A stretch of DNA of 64,000 nt from Prionace glauca (GCA_037974335.1 CM075760.1:54306890-54370889), one strand, 5' to 3'; shown: positions 34,287 through 44,005, counted from the stretch's first letter. Made by a program: numbers and translations. Notes: generated from the sequence alone by a model not told the origin.

Positions 34287-34371
34287 ACCCTGTTCCGCCG
34301 TGCATTGCAGTCCCCATCTATGCCCCCCTCACTTTCACCCCCTCTACTCAGGATCCCACCCCCCCTCTGAA

Positions 34372-35295
34372 TCAGTTTAAACCACTCCGCATAACCTTAA
34401 CAAATTTACCTCCCAGGATATTTGTTCCCCTTTGGTTCAGGTGAATCCCATCCCTCTGATAAAGGTCCCACCTTCCCCAGAACGAGCCCCAATTGTTCAA
34501 GTACTTAAACCCCTCCCTCCTGCACCATCCCCTCAGCCACGAGTTCAAGCTTTCCCTCCCTCTATTCCTCTCTAAACTATCCCGTGGCACAGGCAAGAGT
34601 CCAGAGATAACCACTCTGTCTGTCTTGGCCTTTAGCTTCCACCCCAACTCCATGAATCTCTGCTTAATGTCCCCTTCCCTTAGCCTTCCTATATCATGCG
34701 TCCCCACATGAATTATAACTTGGGGTTGATCTCCTTCTCCCCTGAGAGTCTTGAATATCCTCTCTGAGACATCCTGGACCCCAGCCCCTGGTAGGCAACA
34801 CACCAGCCCTGAGTTCCTATCATTATTACCGACTCTCCTATCCGTCCCTTTAACGGTGGAGTCCCCAATGACAAGTCCTAATCTTTTGCCACCCCTAACC
34901 ACCTGAGCTTTTACAGTAGGCTCATCCCCAGAGACCTGCTCCCTTTGGCTATCCCCAGTTGATCCCTCCTCAACTGTAGCCTCCAGGACCGAAAACCTAT
35001 TTTGGAGGGGAACAGCCCCAGGGGATTGTCCCACCACATTCTTTTTTCCTCTCCTCGTGGCAGTGACCCAAGACTGGTTTCTAGGAGTGACTATCTCCTT
35101 ATAACTCCTATCAATGTCCACCTCTGCATCCCGAATTTTGCGGAGCTCCTCTACTTCCACCTCCAACTCCTTTACACGTTCCTCCAGAAGCTGCATTCTA
35201 ACGCACTTCCTACAAGTAAAATCCCCTGAAACACTACTGGAGTCCCTCACCACATACATCCCACAGCAGATGCAGCACACTGCCTGAACTGCCAT
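34372..35295 (-). CDS. CR1 ORF1 with zinc-finger-like start, coiled coil and SGNH-esterase domain
   Basis: 307 codons, intact. Residues 1-35 hold a Cys-rich PHD-like finger (CCICCGMY...CRKCVRM); 36-60 form a short coiled coil (LEERVKELEVEVEELRKI); 135 to the end is an SGNH/GDSL hydrolase fold with VIGDSTVKGTD (nucleophile Ser in GDS), CLPGAGVQDVSERI, IIHVGTHD and the final DGIHLNQRG (catalytic Asp-His pair). CR1 ORF1 proteins bind RNA and are known to carry such an esterase; its substrate is not settled. Confidence 0.85.
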   Translation of the reverse strand: MAVQAVCCICCGMYVVRDSSSVSGDFTCRKCVRMQLLEERVKELEVEVEELRKIRDAEVDIDRSYKEIVTPRNQSWVTATRRGKKNVVGQSPGAVPLQNRFSVLEATVEEGSTGDSQREQVSGDEPTVKAQVVRGGKRLGLVIGDSTVKGTDRRVGNNDRNSGLVCCLPGAGVQDVSERIFKTLRGEGDQPQVIIHVGTHDIGRLREGDIKQRFMELGWKLKAKTDRVVISGLLPVPRDSLERNRGRESLNSWLRGWCRREGFKYLNNWGSFWGRWDLYQRDGIHLNQRGTNILGGKFVKVMRSGLN

Positions 35296-35667
35296 CCCTG
35301 AAACAATTACCAGCAGAAAAAATAAAAATATTAGAAAGAAAACTTACCCACACTTATAATTTAGGTTAGAGGAGGTGGGAGGGTGGGATTCTCTACCAGT
35401 GTAGAGAATCGGGTATCCTCTCTACGCTAATTTATAGGGTTAGGGGCCCAGAAAACAAAACTACAACTACCGGCAAGCGTCCTAGTGACGACTTCCGGTT
35501 TTAACTAATTTTTAAAAAAACGCCAAAAACTCGCATCTTTAAAAACTAAATATAAAAGTTAGACAGAATAAACAGAAAAATGTACCCGTTGCTGCCTCCT
35601 CTGATGTCCAAAAATCGCTGCCTCTCGACTTTGCTCGCCAGAAACAATGAGGCTCGCCAGAAACAAT

Positions 35668-36290
35668 GAGAAGAATTACAGCAGAATTGCACCCATATTG
35701 GAGTGGCAGAGAACAGCTGACTGTGGAAGATGGCATACTCCTATGGGGTTCAAGAGTGTCATCCTGAGACACCATCCCAACCCGGCCGAACTTTACTATG
35801 GCCACCCAGGAGTGGCAAACTGACGATCCTCCAAATTGCCACGTCTGGTGGCCAGGTACGGATACAGATATTTGCTTGTGTGTCAGTGTTGGCAACATCA
35901 ACAAGGGCAGAACAGTCACCAGTCACTATTCTTTACACTTGGGTTGGCCGTAGACATGACTGCACATGGACAGTGCCGGACCGTTCATGGGGTCTGTGTT
36001 CCTGATATTGGTAGATGCTCATTCAAAATGGATGGCCATACACAGGATGAGTTAATCAAATACAAGGAGAAGAGTGGAGAAACTTCACACCTCTTTCTTG
36101 ACACCAGACATTCTGCAGGTGTTGAATTCTAAAAATGGACCACCCTCCATCAGTCAGGAATTTGTGCATTGCATGAAGTTGAGCAATATTTGATGCGTTG
36201 CTGTAGAGGGTACTGGTGAGGCCGCAACAGGAATACCGTGTGCAGTTTTGATCGGCGTACTTGATCGGCGTTAGGACAGTGCCCACATTA
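35668..36290 (+). mobile_element. Ty3/gypsy fossil, pol fragment, right piece
   Basis: Integrase-region fragment corresponding to 8090-7545 on the minus strand. Old and broken in several places. Around 36185-36255 it contains a small extra stretch resembling CR1 RT sequence that the other arm lacks. Similarity to the other arm ends near 36290. Confidence 0.6.
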
Positions 36291-36429
36291 CCCATCAAAT
36301 TGTGTTCCCTGACAACTGAGTCGATATTGAAGAGAATCCTCAGCACGACAGGACATAAACAACAGTGCTGCATAAGTCCTCAGCACCACAGGACATAAAC
36401 AACAGTGCTGCATAACTCCACCTGTGGCT

Positions 36430-37075
36430 TGAATCCTCTTTGTGCCCCTCTCACACTCTCCTCAAGGTGCTGAGCATCTGTCCCAGTTTCCCCCTCTCAC
36501 ACTCTCCTCAAGGTGCTGACAGTCTGTCCCAGTTTCCCCCTCTCACACTCTCTTCAAGGTGCTGACAGTCTGTTCCAGTTTCCCCCTCTCACACTCTCCT
36601 CCAGGTGCTGAGCGTCTGACCCAGTGTCCCTTCTCCCACTCTGCTCAAGGTGCTGACTGTCTATGCCACTGTCACAGTGACCCCCACACGCTTCTGTGGG
36701 GGGGGGGGGGGGTCTGACTGTCTGTCTCAGTGTCCCCCTCTCACACTTTCCTCAAGGTACTAACTCTCTGCCCTGGTGTCACAGTAAGCCTCTCGAACAC
36801 TCTCCTCAAGGAGCTGACTGTCTGTCATAGTATCCTAGTGCCCTCCCCTCATAATCTCCTCAAGGTGCAGACTCTCTGCCCTGGTGTCCCAGTGATCGCC
36901 CCTCTCACACTCTCCTCAAGGCGTTGCTTGCCTCTCTCGGTGTCCCAGTGACCCCCTCTCACAAGGTTCTGTTTTCCTGTCCCAGTGTGCCAGTGTCCCC
37001 CTCTCTCACTCTCCTCAAGGTGCTCACTGTCAGTCCCACAGTCCCAGTGTCCCACTCAGACTCACCTCAAGGTTA
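36430..37075. repeat. Tandem repeat, unit about 45-60 bp
   Basis: About eleven irregular copies of a unit like 'ctctcacactctcctcaagg' + 'tgctgacagtctgtcccagt' + C-rich spacer. A run of G at about 36700-36712 interrupts it. Open frames here are shadows of the repeat. Confidence 0.85.
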
Positions 37076-37319
37076 CCCAATTAGCTTCTTCTGTGCTGCA
37101 ATGAGTTTATGACTGGAAATATATAATGTAGCTGCAGTAATATATTACAGAACTAGAAATTAATAAGAAATGGAAATGGGGGAGTACTTTACTCAGAGAT
37201 GTGAGAGAGAGGAGGAAGTTCTATGTTTTCTGAGGATCAATCTTGGAATTGGAACGACCAATCTTCGTTCACCCAAAGCCTGCAGTTTGATTCGCTGGAG
37301 GACCAGAGATTTTCCAGTC

Positions 37320-37480
37320 CCCCAACTCTCCTATTGGTCCACATCTAAGCTTGCCGGTCACAGAGGGTGGGCACAGCCCCGCACATGTGCAGATTCCCTT
37401 CTTCCTTTGGACATGCGCAGTCCTGGGCTGGGGGGAAGGGGGGAGATCACCGAGCGGCTTCTCACTCTGGGCGGAGCCAC
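37320..37480. promoter_or_regulatory. Possible promoter-like block
   Basis: Contains an inverted CCAAT box (ctattggtcc, 37331), an NRF1-like site (acatgcgcagtcc, about 37410) and locally raised CpG. It resembles in motif content the clearer block at 41640-42130. No gene is attached that I can see. Confidence 0.25.
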
Positions 37481-37499
37481 CAGCCGCATGAGCAGAAAC

Positions 37500-37790
37500 C
37501 TTGACTCGAGGAGGGAAGGGGTACAATGGGTGGGGGAGGGGGTCCCGGGAGGGGGAGGGGAACAATGGGTGGGGGCGGATCTCTCAGAATGGGAGGGGAA
37601 CAATGAGTGGGGCCAGGGCTCCAGAGGGGGAGGGAAAGGGGAAGGGGAACAGTGGGTGGGGCAGGGCTTCTGGGAGGCGAGGGGAACTATGGGTGGGGGT
37701 GGGGGTGGGGCTCCCAGAAGGGGAGGGGGCAATGGGTGGGGGTGGGGCTCCTGGCAGGGGGGCAATGGGTGGGGGCAGGGCTCCCATGTC
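37500..37790. repeat. G-rich tandem repeat on the plus strand
   Basis: Seven or so copies of a 35-45 bp unit built on 'ggggaacaatgggtgggg'. Runs of three to five G at short spacing could form G-quadruplexes. The long open frames on both strands here are by-products of the missing A/T. Confidence 0.8.
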
Positions 37791-37794
37791 CCAT

Positions 37795-38125
37795 GAGGCA
37801 TACAAGATGATCAATGGATTGGATAGGGTGGATAGTGTGAGCCTTTTACCTCGGATGGTGATGGCTAACACAAGGGGTCATAGCTTTAAATAAATGGCTG
37901 GTAACTATAGGACGGATATCAGAGGTAGGTTCTTTACTCAGAGGGTAGTAAGGTCATGCCTGCAGCAGTTGTGGACTTGCCAACTTTAAGGGCGTTCAAA
38001 TGGTCAGTGGATAGGCATATGGATAACATTGGAATAGTTTAGGTTAGAGGGTCATTAGATTGTTGCGCCAACCAGTGGAACCATTGAGGGCCAAAGTGTC
38101 TGTACTGCGCTATAAGTTCTATGTT
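37795..38125 (+). mobile_element. Decayed CR1 3' end (subfamily B type)
   Basis: Matches 'atacaagatgatcaatggat ... gacggatatcagaggtaggttctttactcag ... ctataagttctatgttctt' in parts; the coding part is broken. Older than the other B copies. Confidence 0.75.
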
Positions 38126-38207
38126 CTTTGTCCGCGTGCTGGAGTTCCCACCCCCCTGACCTTACAATTACGAAGGAGTTCAATAATCCAGTAGTGATTT
38201 CGAGGGC

Positions 38208-38497
38208 AGCACAGTGGGTTAGCACTGCTGCCTCATAGCACAGGGACCCGGGTTCGATTCCTGGCTTGGGTCTCTGTTGTGTGGAGTTTGCATGTTCTTC
38301 CCGTGTCTGCGTGGGTTTCCTCCAGGTGCTTCAGTTTCCTCCCACAGTCCAAAAAGATGTGCTGGTTAGGTGCATTAGCCATGCTAATTTCTCCCTCAGT
38401 GTACCCGACCAGCAGCCAGAGTGGGAGGACAAGGGGGTTTTCATAACAACTTCACTGCAGTGTTAACGTAAGCCTACTTGTGACTAATAAATAAGCT
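38208..38497 (+). mobile_element. tRNA-derived V-SINE, full length
   Basis: Best-kept copy: tRNA head with box A (gtgggttagcactgc) and box B (ggttcgattcc), central block 'tctgcgtgggtttcctccag', tail 'gcagtgttaacgtaagccta' ending in 'taataaataa'. Typical of elasmobranch SINEs. Confidence 0.88.
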
Positions 38498-38499
38498 CT

Positions 38500-38760
38500 A
38501 ACAGGAGAAAGTTCTTTATCCAGTGAGTGGTGAGAATGACAGACTCATCACTACAGCGAGTGACTGAGGTCAACAGCATGAATACACTGAAGGGGAAGCT
38601 AGATACATACATGAGGGAGAAAGGGATAGAAGGATATGCTGGTGGGGGGAGATGAAGAGGGGTGGGTGGAGGGTCATGTGGAACATAAACACTGACACAG
38701 ACTGACTGAGCCGACTGGCCTGGCCCTGTGCTGTAGACTCAATGGAATAGAGACAAATGT
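38500..38760 (+). mobile_element. Decayed LINE 3' end
   Basis: 'aggagaaagttctttatcca ... gactgagccgactggcctgg' is like the 3' end of an old CR1 copy. No open frame. Confidence 0.5.
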
Positions 38761-39316
38761 ATTTATTGTAGACCTATCTGTAGTGGTAGAAAAAACACTA
38801 TTTACTGTCCAGGATTAAATAAATGTCCTTCATCAGCTTTTGTGGATCATTTCAGTGGAAATGTGCTCTCCCAGGCTCAAAGAGTATCAGCCCACTTGGA
38901 GCAAAGTTGTGAGACTGGCACATTGTGAATTCTCACTATATCGAAGGCATCTCAATCTAGTCTACACATTGTAGTAAACTAAAATCAAGGGGCTCATTGA
39001 AGAATTCTACACTGCCCCCCCACATCGCCGAAGGGCAAAAAACATTAGCGGATGTCATATATGGACCTCCAAACTGCAGTGGTGATGTTGGGAATGGCAT
39101 TAAACACAAAATCAGAGATGCATGTGATAAGGGAGTATTGGTGATCATGGATGATTTTAATTTGGTAAAAAGTCTGACAACACCAGGTTTTAGTCCAACC
39201 GATTTATTTGATAATATTCTCAGAAGCAAGCAAGCTTTCGAGGGGACTGCCTCTTCGTCAGGTGAATGGAGAGTTCTGGCCTCAGACAGAGCATATAAAG
39301 CACAGACAGTTGCTGA

Positions 39317-39571
39317 TTGACCATGCAGACGCTACGACAACGGATGAATGAACATCGCTCGACAGTCGCCAGGCAAGACTGTTCCCTTCCTGTTGGCGAA
39401 CACTTCAGCGGTCACGGGCATTCAGCCTCTGACCTTCGGGTAAGCATTCTCCAAGGCGGCCTTCATGACACACGACAGCGCAGAGTCGCTGAACAGAGAC
39501 TGATAGCCAAGTTCCGCACACATGAGGACGGTCTCAACAGGGATCTTGGGTTCATGTCGCACTATCTGTAA
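39317..39571 (+). CDS. Penelope-like element, GIY-YIG endonuclease C-terminal fragment
   Basis: 84 open codons ending in the family-typical block: RTRMNEHRS-like start (RQRMNEHRSTVARQD), PVGEHFSGHGHSASDLRVSI, DTRQRRVAEQRLIAKF and GLNRDLGFMSHYL. It is the second half of the GIY-YIG nuclease; the GIY-YIG motif itself and the reverse transcriptase are missing, so it is a remnant. The same region is seen at 25440-25150 and 50259-50480. Confidence 0.75.
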   Translation: MTMQTLRQRMNEHRSTVARQDCSLPVGEHFSGHGHSASDLRVSILQGGLHDTRQRRVAEQRLIAKFRTHEDGLNRDLGFMSHYL

Positions 39572-39781
39572 CCCTCGTGACTTGCCTGGGTTTGCAAAAC
39601 CTCACTTACTGTACTGTCTGGAGACAATACACATCTCTTTAAACTGTGATCAGTGCTCCTTCCCCTCACATTATCAGTCACTTTAAGACTTGAACAGCAG
39701 GTTAGGTGTAAGGATTCGCATTCTAATCAGCAACTATCTGTGCTTTATATGCTCTGTCTGAGGCCAGAACTCTCCATTCAC

Positions 39782-39818
39782 CTGACGAAGAGGCAGTCCC
39801 CTCGAAAGCTTACTTGCT
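39782..39818 (+). ncRNA. Hammerhead-like motif in the right terminal repeat
   Basis: CTGACGA (39782-39788), A, GAGG and CCTC (39790-39793 / 39800-39803), GAAA (39804-39807), then GC-TTACTT-GC, which can form a short helix III, then TT and GTGA, which pairs with TCAC just before the core. The same extra A before helix II is present. Confidence 0.4.
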
Positions 39819-40329
39819 TGTGAGAATATTATCAAATAAATCGGTTGGACTAAAACCTGGTGTTGTCAGACTTTTTACTGTGGTTACGCCAGTCCAATGC
39901 CGGCACACCCACATCATGATTTTAATTTGCACATAGATTGAGCAAATCAAATTAGCCACAATGCCGTAGAAGAGAATTCCTGGAATGTATACAGGATGGT
40001 TTAATTGACCAATATGTGGAGGAACCAACTGGAGAGCAAGCCAGCAAGCCAGTACTGTGTCGTGAGAAGGGAATCATTGCCAATCCAATTGTACCAGACA
40101 CCTTCAGGATGAGCAACTGCAACATGATAGATTTTTTAAAATCAAACTGGAGAATGAGGTAGTTGATTCGGAGATGAGGGTGCTCAATCTTAAGAAAACT
40201 ATGAGGTTATGAGACGTGAGTTGGCCTTGATAGATTGGGGAGAGTTACTTTAAGAGATGACAGTGGATAGATGGCACAGGGAGCAAACCTGTGATTACAA
40301 CCCAAGAGGTCCTGCTTTTTAACTTTCTA

Positions 40330-40985
40330 CCTAACTCCCTTAACTGCTGTTGCAGGACATCGTCACTCTTCCTACCTCTGTACCAATATGTAACATGGCC
40401 ACTGGTTGTTCACTCTCTCACTTCAGAATGCTTACTGCCCTTTTGGAGACTTCCTGGACCCTGACACCAGGGAGGCAACACAACATCCTGAAGTCTCTTT
40501 CATGCCCACAGAAGCACCTATTTGCACCCCTAACTATAGAGCTCCTTATAACTATTGCTCTAGTGCTCTTTGTACCTCCCTGCTTAATAACAAAGCCAGC
40601 CGTGGTGCCAGTGCTCTGTTTGCTGTATTTATTCCCCAATAGGCTATAACCCTCCAACAGTATCCAAAACAGTGTACTTGTTAGAGAAGGAGATGACCAC
40701 AGGGGATTCCTACGTTGACTGCCTGCCCCTTCTAGCAGTCACCCATCTATCTGCCTGCACCTTGGGTGTGGCCAAGTTTCGAAAGCTCCTATCTATGACA
40801 CTTTCCGTCATCTTCATTCTGCTAAGTGCATCCAACTGTTGCTCCAACCTATCCATGCTGGCCGTAAGGAGCTGCAAGTGGGTGCATTTCCTGTAGATTT
40901 AGTCATCCGGGACGCTGGAAGCATCACAGATCTCCCACATCTCACAAGTGCAGCACTTAACCCCACTGACTGACATTTTGAGCAC
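40330..40985 (-). mobile_element. Decayed CR1 ORF1 fragment
   Basis: The minus strand keeps a piece of the ORF1 esterase domain (CLPGVRVQEVSKRAVSIL, preceded by a SIVRGANR block where the intact copy has GDSTVKGTD) and, further 5', degraded remains of the N-terminal part. The copy at 34372-35295 shows the intact form. Confidence 0.65.
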
Positions 40986-41207
40986 TAATTAAATTATTTA
41001 AGAACATTTATAAAACTCTTACCTTCACTTTTACCTTCTTGCAGTATCCTCTTTTTCAGATAAATTGGGGTTGTTCTCCTTGGAGCAAAGTGGATTGATA
41101 GAGGTGTACAAAGGTACGTGGAGGTGTCGAAGTTTACATGCTCTGTTTACACATATATAAGCTTTCTGGGTCATCCAGTCTCGAAACGTTGGTTCTATTT
41201 TCTCTGA

Positions 41208-41468
41208 AGTGGAGATGGCGGTGTTGGACCGGGGTAAACACAGTAAGAAGTCTCAATGCACCAGGTTAAAGTGCAATGGGTTTACTTGGTAGCAAAATCC
41301 ACTAGCTTTCTGTGTGCTGCTCGTTCGTCAGGTGAGTGGGAGTTCTGTCCACAAACAAGGCATAGAAAGACACAAACTCAATTTACAAAATAATGGTTGG
41401 AATGCAAATTTTTGCAGGTAATCAAGTCTTAAAGGTACAGACAATGTGAGTGGGGAGAGTGTTCTATT
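41208..41468 (+). mobile_element. Penelope-like element, left terminal part
   Basis: Begins 'gtggagatggcggtgttgga', then the terminal repeat (aacacagtaagaagtctcaa) and a piece of the inner region to 'gtgagtggggagagtg'. It is inserted in another repeat (41160-41530, 'cgaaacgttggttctatttt' / 'ttctattctctctccacaga'), whose 'ttctatt(t/c)tctct' is found on both sides and looks like a 13-bp target duplication. Confidence 0.7.
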
Positions 41469-41639
41469 CTCTCTCCACAGATGCTGTCAGATCTGCTTAG
41501 ATTTTACAGTATTTTCTGTTTTTATTTCCCTTTATTTTTCGTTCCCTGTCACCGCTCTGCCTCATCAATGAGACATTGGGACTCAGAGAGTTGATGCAGT
41601 TTGATGGACAAGTTGTCTCCATTCTGAACAATGGGGAAC

Positions 41640-42130
41640 AAGCTCCTCCCACTTAATGACATCATTGCCCTCTACAAACATGGCGGCCGCGAGTACGCAC
41701 TGCTGCATATTGCCCCCAATAAAGATGGCGAACGTTAACCCGGGACGAACCTGAGGAGCTGCGGCCCTGCTCGGTACAAACTGGGTCCGGGAAGACCTCT
41801 TCCGCGGTTTGCTACTTACACCACATGCTTACGCATCGTTTTCACCCACCTGGGCGATCCATTGCTCTCTCCGTACCGTCAATCACCTCTAACAGATTTC
41901 CCAGCCCAAAACAATGCCTACTTTCCACCGCCATTACTCACACTGCGCATGCTCCAATCAAAGCTGGGCCCGCCCCTCTTTCGCTCCTATTGGTTGGAGG
42001 ACCGAACGCTCCCGTTCAGTCCTCCAGCACCCCTCTTCCTATTGGTCCCCGCCGCCGTCAATCAGCCGGGCATTGTGACAGTGACTTGCTATTTGTCCAA
42101 TAATAACAAAGTCTCAGTGTAATAATGACA
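41640..42130. promoter_or_regulatory. CpG-rich promoter-like block
   Basis: Raised CpG with at least four CCAAT boxes (inverted 'ctattggttgg' about 41988, 'ctattggtcc' about 42040, 'gtcaatcagcc' about 42057, direct 'tccaatcaaag' about 41955), an NRF1-like site (ctgcgcatgctcc), a GC box (cccgcccc) and two 'aagatggcg/acatggcgg' YY1-like sites at the left edge. This is the set of a housekeeping-type promoter. No coding exon is obvious beside it; strand cannot be told. Confidence 0.45.
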
Positions 42131-42461
42131 CACACACAGGCTCCAGTCCAATCAGAGTGGAGATGGAGCACAGAGAAAACACAGTAAAACACTGACTGAC
42201 TCTGAGTGTAACATAAACAGTGTTTGTTCACATAATAAGAGTCACATTGCAGTATGTTAGTGAACACAGCATTAGATCCAATGTAATGATAATACAGTCA
42301 GTATCCAGTGCACCATAACCAAAGTTTAGGTTTCATTTGATAGTGTGACTGAGTCATGGTCTATTGATATAATGTATTTAAATTCCAGTGTGTGTTACTC
42401 TGCCACTGTCAGTATCAAACAATAACCTGTCTGTTATTCCAATTCTGCTGTATTTTACAAC

Positions 42462-42618
42462 GTCGATGGTAGTCATGACAAAGAGATGCCGGCGTAAATA
42501 CAGTAAGAAGTCTCAAAACACCAGGTGAAAGTCCAACCAGTTTATTTGATAGTAATCCCACAAGCTTTACTATCAAATAAGCTGGTTGAATTTAAACCTG
42601 GTGTTGTGAGACTTCTTA
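42462..42618. mobile_element. Minimal Penelope-like element, two terminal repeats back to back
   Basis: 157 bp made of two inverted arms (agtaagaagtctcaaaacac and its reverse) with nothing between them. The 14-bp CTGTATTTTACAAC occurs at 42448-42461 and 42619-42632 as a target duplication. Confidence 0.7.
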
Positions 42619-42639
42619 CTGTATTTTACAACTGCAGCT

Positions 42640-43355
42640 CCTGGGGCTGACTGGAATCCGGTATAATAATAATCACAAACGTCGGTTTCAGTGTCTCTGA
42701 GGTCATTTGAACTGCAGGTAATCTGACCTTAAGGGAGACAAGAGGCCCAACAAACATCCGATTACAATAGGAGGACAAGACGTAAGGGAGCAATGATATT
42801 TTAAAGTGTCTGTGTTATGGTGAGTGTCACTGGGAAGTGAGTCATAAAATAGAAGTGGAAACATTATAACAGAGACACATGTGACTGACTCAGCCTGACT
42901 GAGAGCTGTTATATTCGTGGCGAGAATAATGAGGGCATGAGGATCTCCTGAGATTTCTGATATCTGAGGTGTATCTGTTAGAGGAACTGAAAATAATCAG
43001 TTCCTTCTCATGGTTATCTGCAGTTCTCAAGTTACACAGACACATAGGAAACAGATCTGACAGTTCATCAAACCCAAGGGTTTAATCTTCTGTTTCAGAC
43101 ACGTTGTGACTGAAAAGATCAAATATTAAAACCTTATGGGGGATGTCAAGAAGATGAGTGAACTATCTAATTAATCCCGTTCACCATAACTCTGTGAATA
43201 TTGAGCCAATTTCCTTTTAAACTTACTATTAAACCTGCTTCTAGCACCTGTCAGGTTGTGCATTGCAGATCATATGATTGTGTAAAAAAATCTCCTTATC
43301 ACCCCCTTCAATTCTGTTCTCAATTATATTAAATCTCTGTGTCCTCTGCTTAAGG
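42640..43355. other. Unassigned stretch
   Basis: No gene, RNA or repeat recognised between the minimal Penelope-like element and the 52-bp satellite. Confidence 0.4.
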
Positions 43356-43359
43356 TCTA

Positions 43360-44005
43360 GATCGTATTAACTGAGGGAGGTTTAGGACAGAGGTTACTGA
43401 TACAAGTCCCAGATTGTAATAACTGAGAGAGGTTCAGGGCAGAGTTTACTGATACACAGCCCAGATTGTAATAACTGAGAGAGGTTTAGGGCAGAGATTA
43501 CTGATACGAGGCCCAGATTGTAATAACTGAGAGAGGTTTTGGGCAGAGATTACTGATACAAGGCCCGGATTGTAATAATTGAGGGAGGTTTAGGACAGAG
43601 ATTACTGACACAAGGCCCAGATTGTAATAACTGAGAGAGGTTTAGGGCAGAGATTACTATTACACGGCCCAGATTGTAATAACTGAGAGAGGTTTAGGGC
43701 AGAGATTACTGATACAAGGCCCAGATTGTAATAACTGAGAGAGGTTTAGGGCAGAGATTACAGATACAAGGCCCAGATTGTAATAACTGAGAGAGGTTTT
43801 GGGCAGAGATTACTGATACAAGGCCCAGATTGTAATAACTGAGAGAGGTTTAGGGCAGAGATTACTGACACAAGGCCCAGATTGTAATAACTGGGAGAGG
43901 TTTAGGGCACAGATTACTGATACAAGGCCCAGATTGTAATAACTGAGAGAGATTTAGGGCAGAGATTACAGATACGACGCCCAGATTATAATAACTGAGA
44001 GGGGT
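43360..44005. repeat. 52-bp satellite-like tandem array, about 12 copies
   Basis: Unit: 'cagattgtaataactgagag' + 'aggtttagggcagagattac' + 'tgatacaaggcc'. The spacing of the 'agattgtaat' block is 52 bp (43411, 43463, 43515 and on). Copies differ at only a few positions, so the array expanded recently or is homogenised. Confidence 0.93.

Larger units (their letters stand above)
31417..35667 (-). mobile_element. Near full-length CR1-type LINE (subfamily B), about 4.25 kb
   Basis: The only copy here with both reading frames. The 3' tail (plus-strand 'acatagaacatagaacatta') is at 31417; the 5' end is near 35667, about 370 bp before the ORF1 start, and carries a 19-bp direct duplication (gctcgccagaaacaatgag, 35633-35670). 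ORF1 is at 35295-34372; ORF2 is at 34286-31604 but in three frames. It split a Ty3/gypsy fossil, and a short 'ttaca' on both sides may be the target duplication. The intact ORF1 and small number of breaks in ORF2 suggest recent insertion. Confidence 0.88.
39165..39915 (+). mobile_element. Penelope-like (Neptune-type) element with GIY-YIG fragment
   Basis: Inverted terminal repeats (39165-39300 and about 39725-39885) and the family tail 'gccagtccaatgccggcaca'. Perfect 14-bp target duplications ATGATTTTAATTTG at 39151-39164 and 39916-39929. Between them only the end of the protein remains. This copy ties the shorter terminal-repeat elements in the window to the Penelope-like group. Confidence 0.82.
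38950..40300 (+). mobile_element. Decayed CR1 endonuclease fragment split by a Penelope-like element
   Basis: 38960-39164 encodes a piece of endonuclease (VIYGPPNC ... GVLVIMDDFNL, where the usual GDFN is DDFN) and 39930-40300 continues it. The Penelope-like element at 39165-39915 lies exactly after the DFNL codons, with a 14-bp target duplication. Confidence 0.65.

Noticed and set aside
37170-37893. Gly-rich and Pro-rich frames of 95-208 codons
   Set aside because: By-products of the G-rich tandem array; overlapping in all frames, no start context or domain.
43360-44005. CRISPR-like repeat array
   Set aside because: Units are contiguous with no unique spacers, and the window is from an animal genome.
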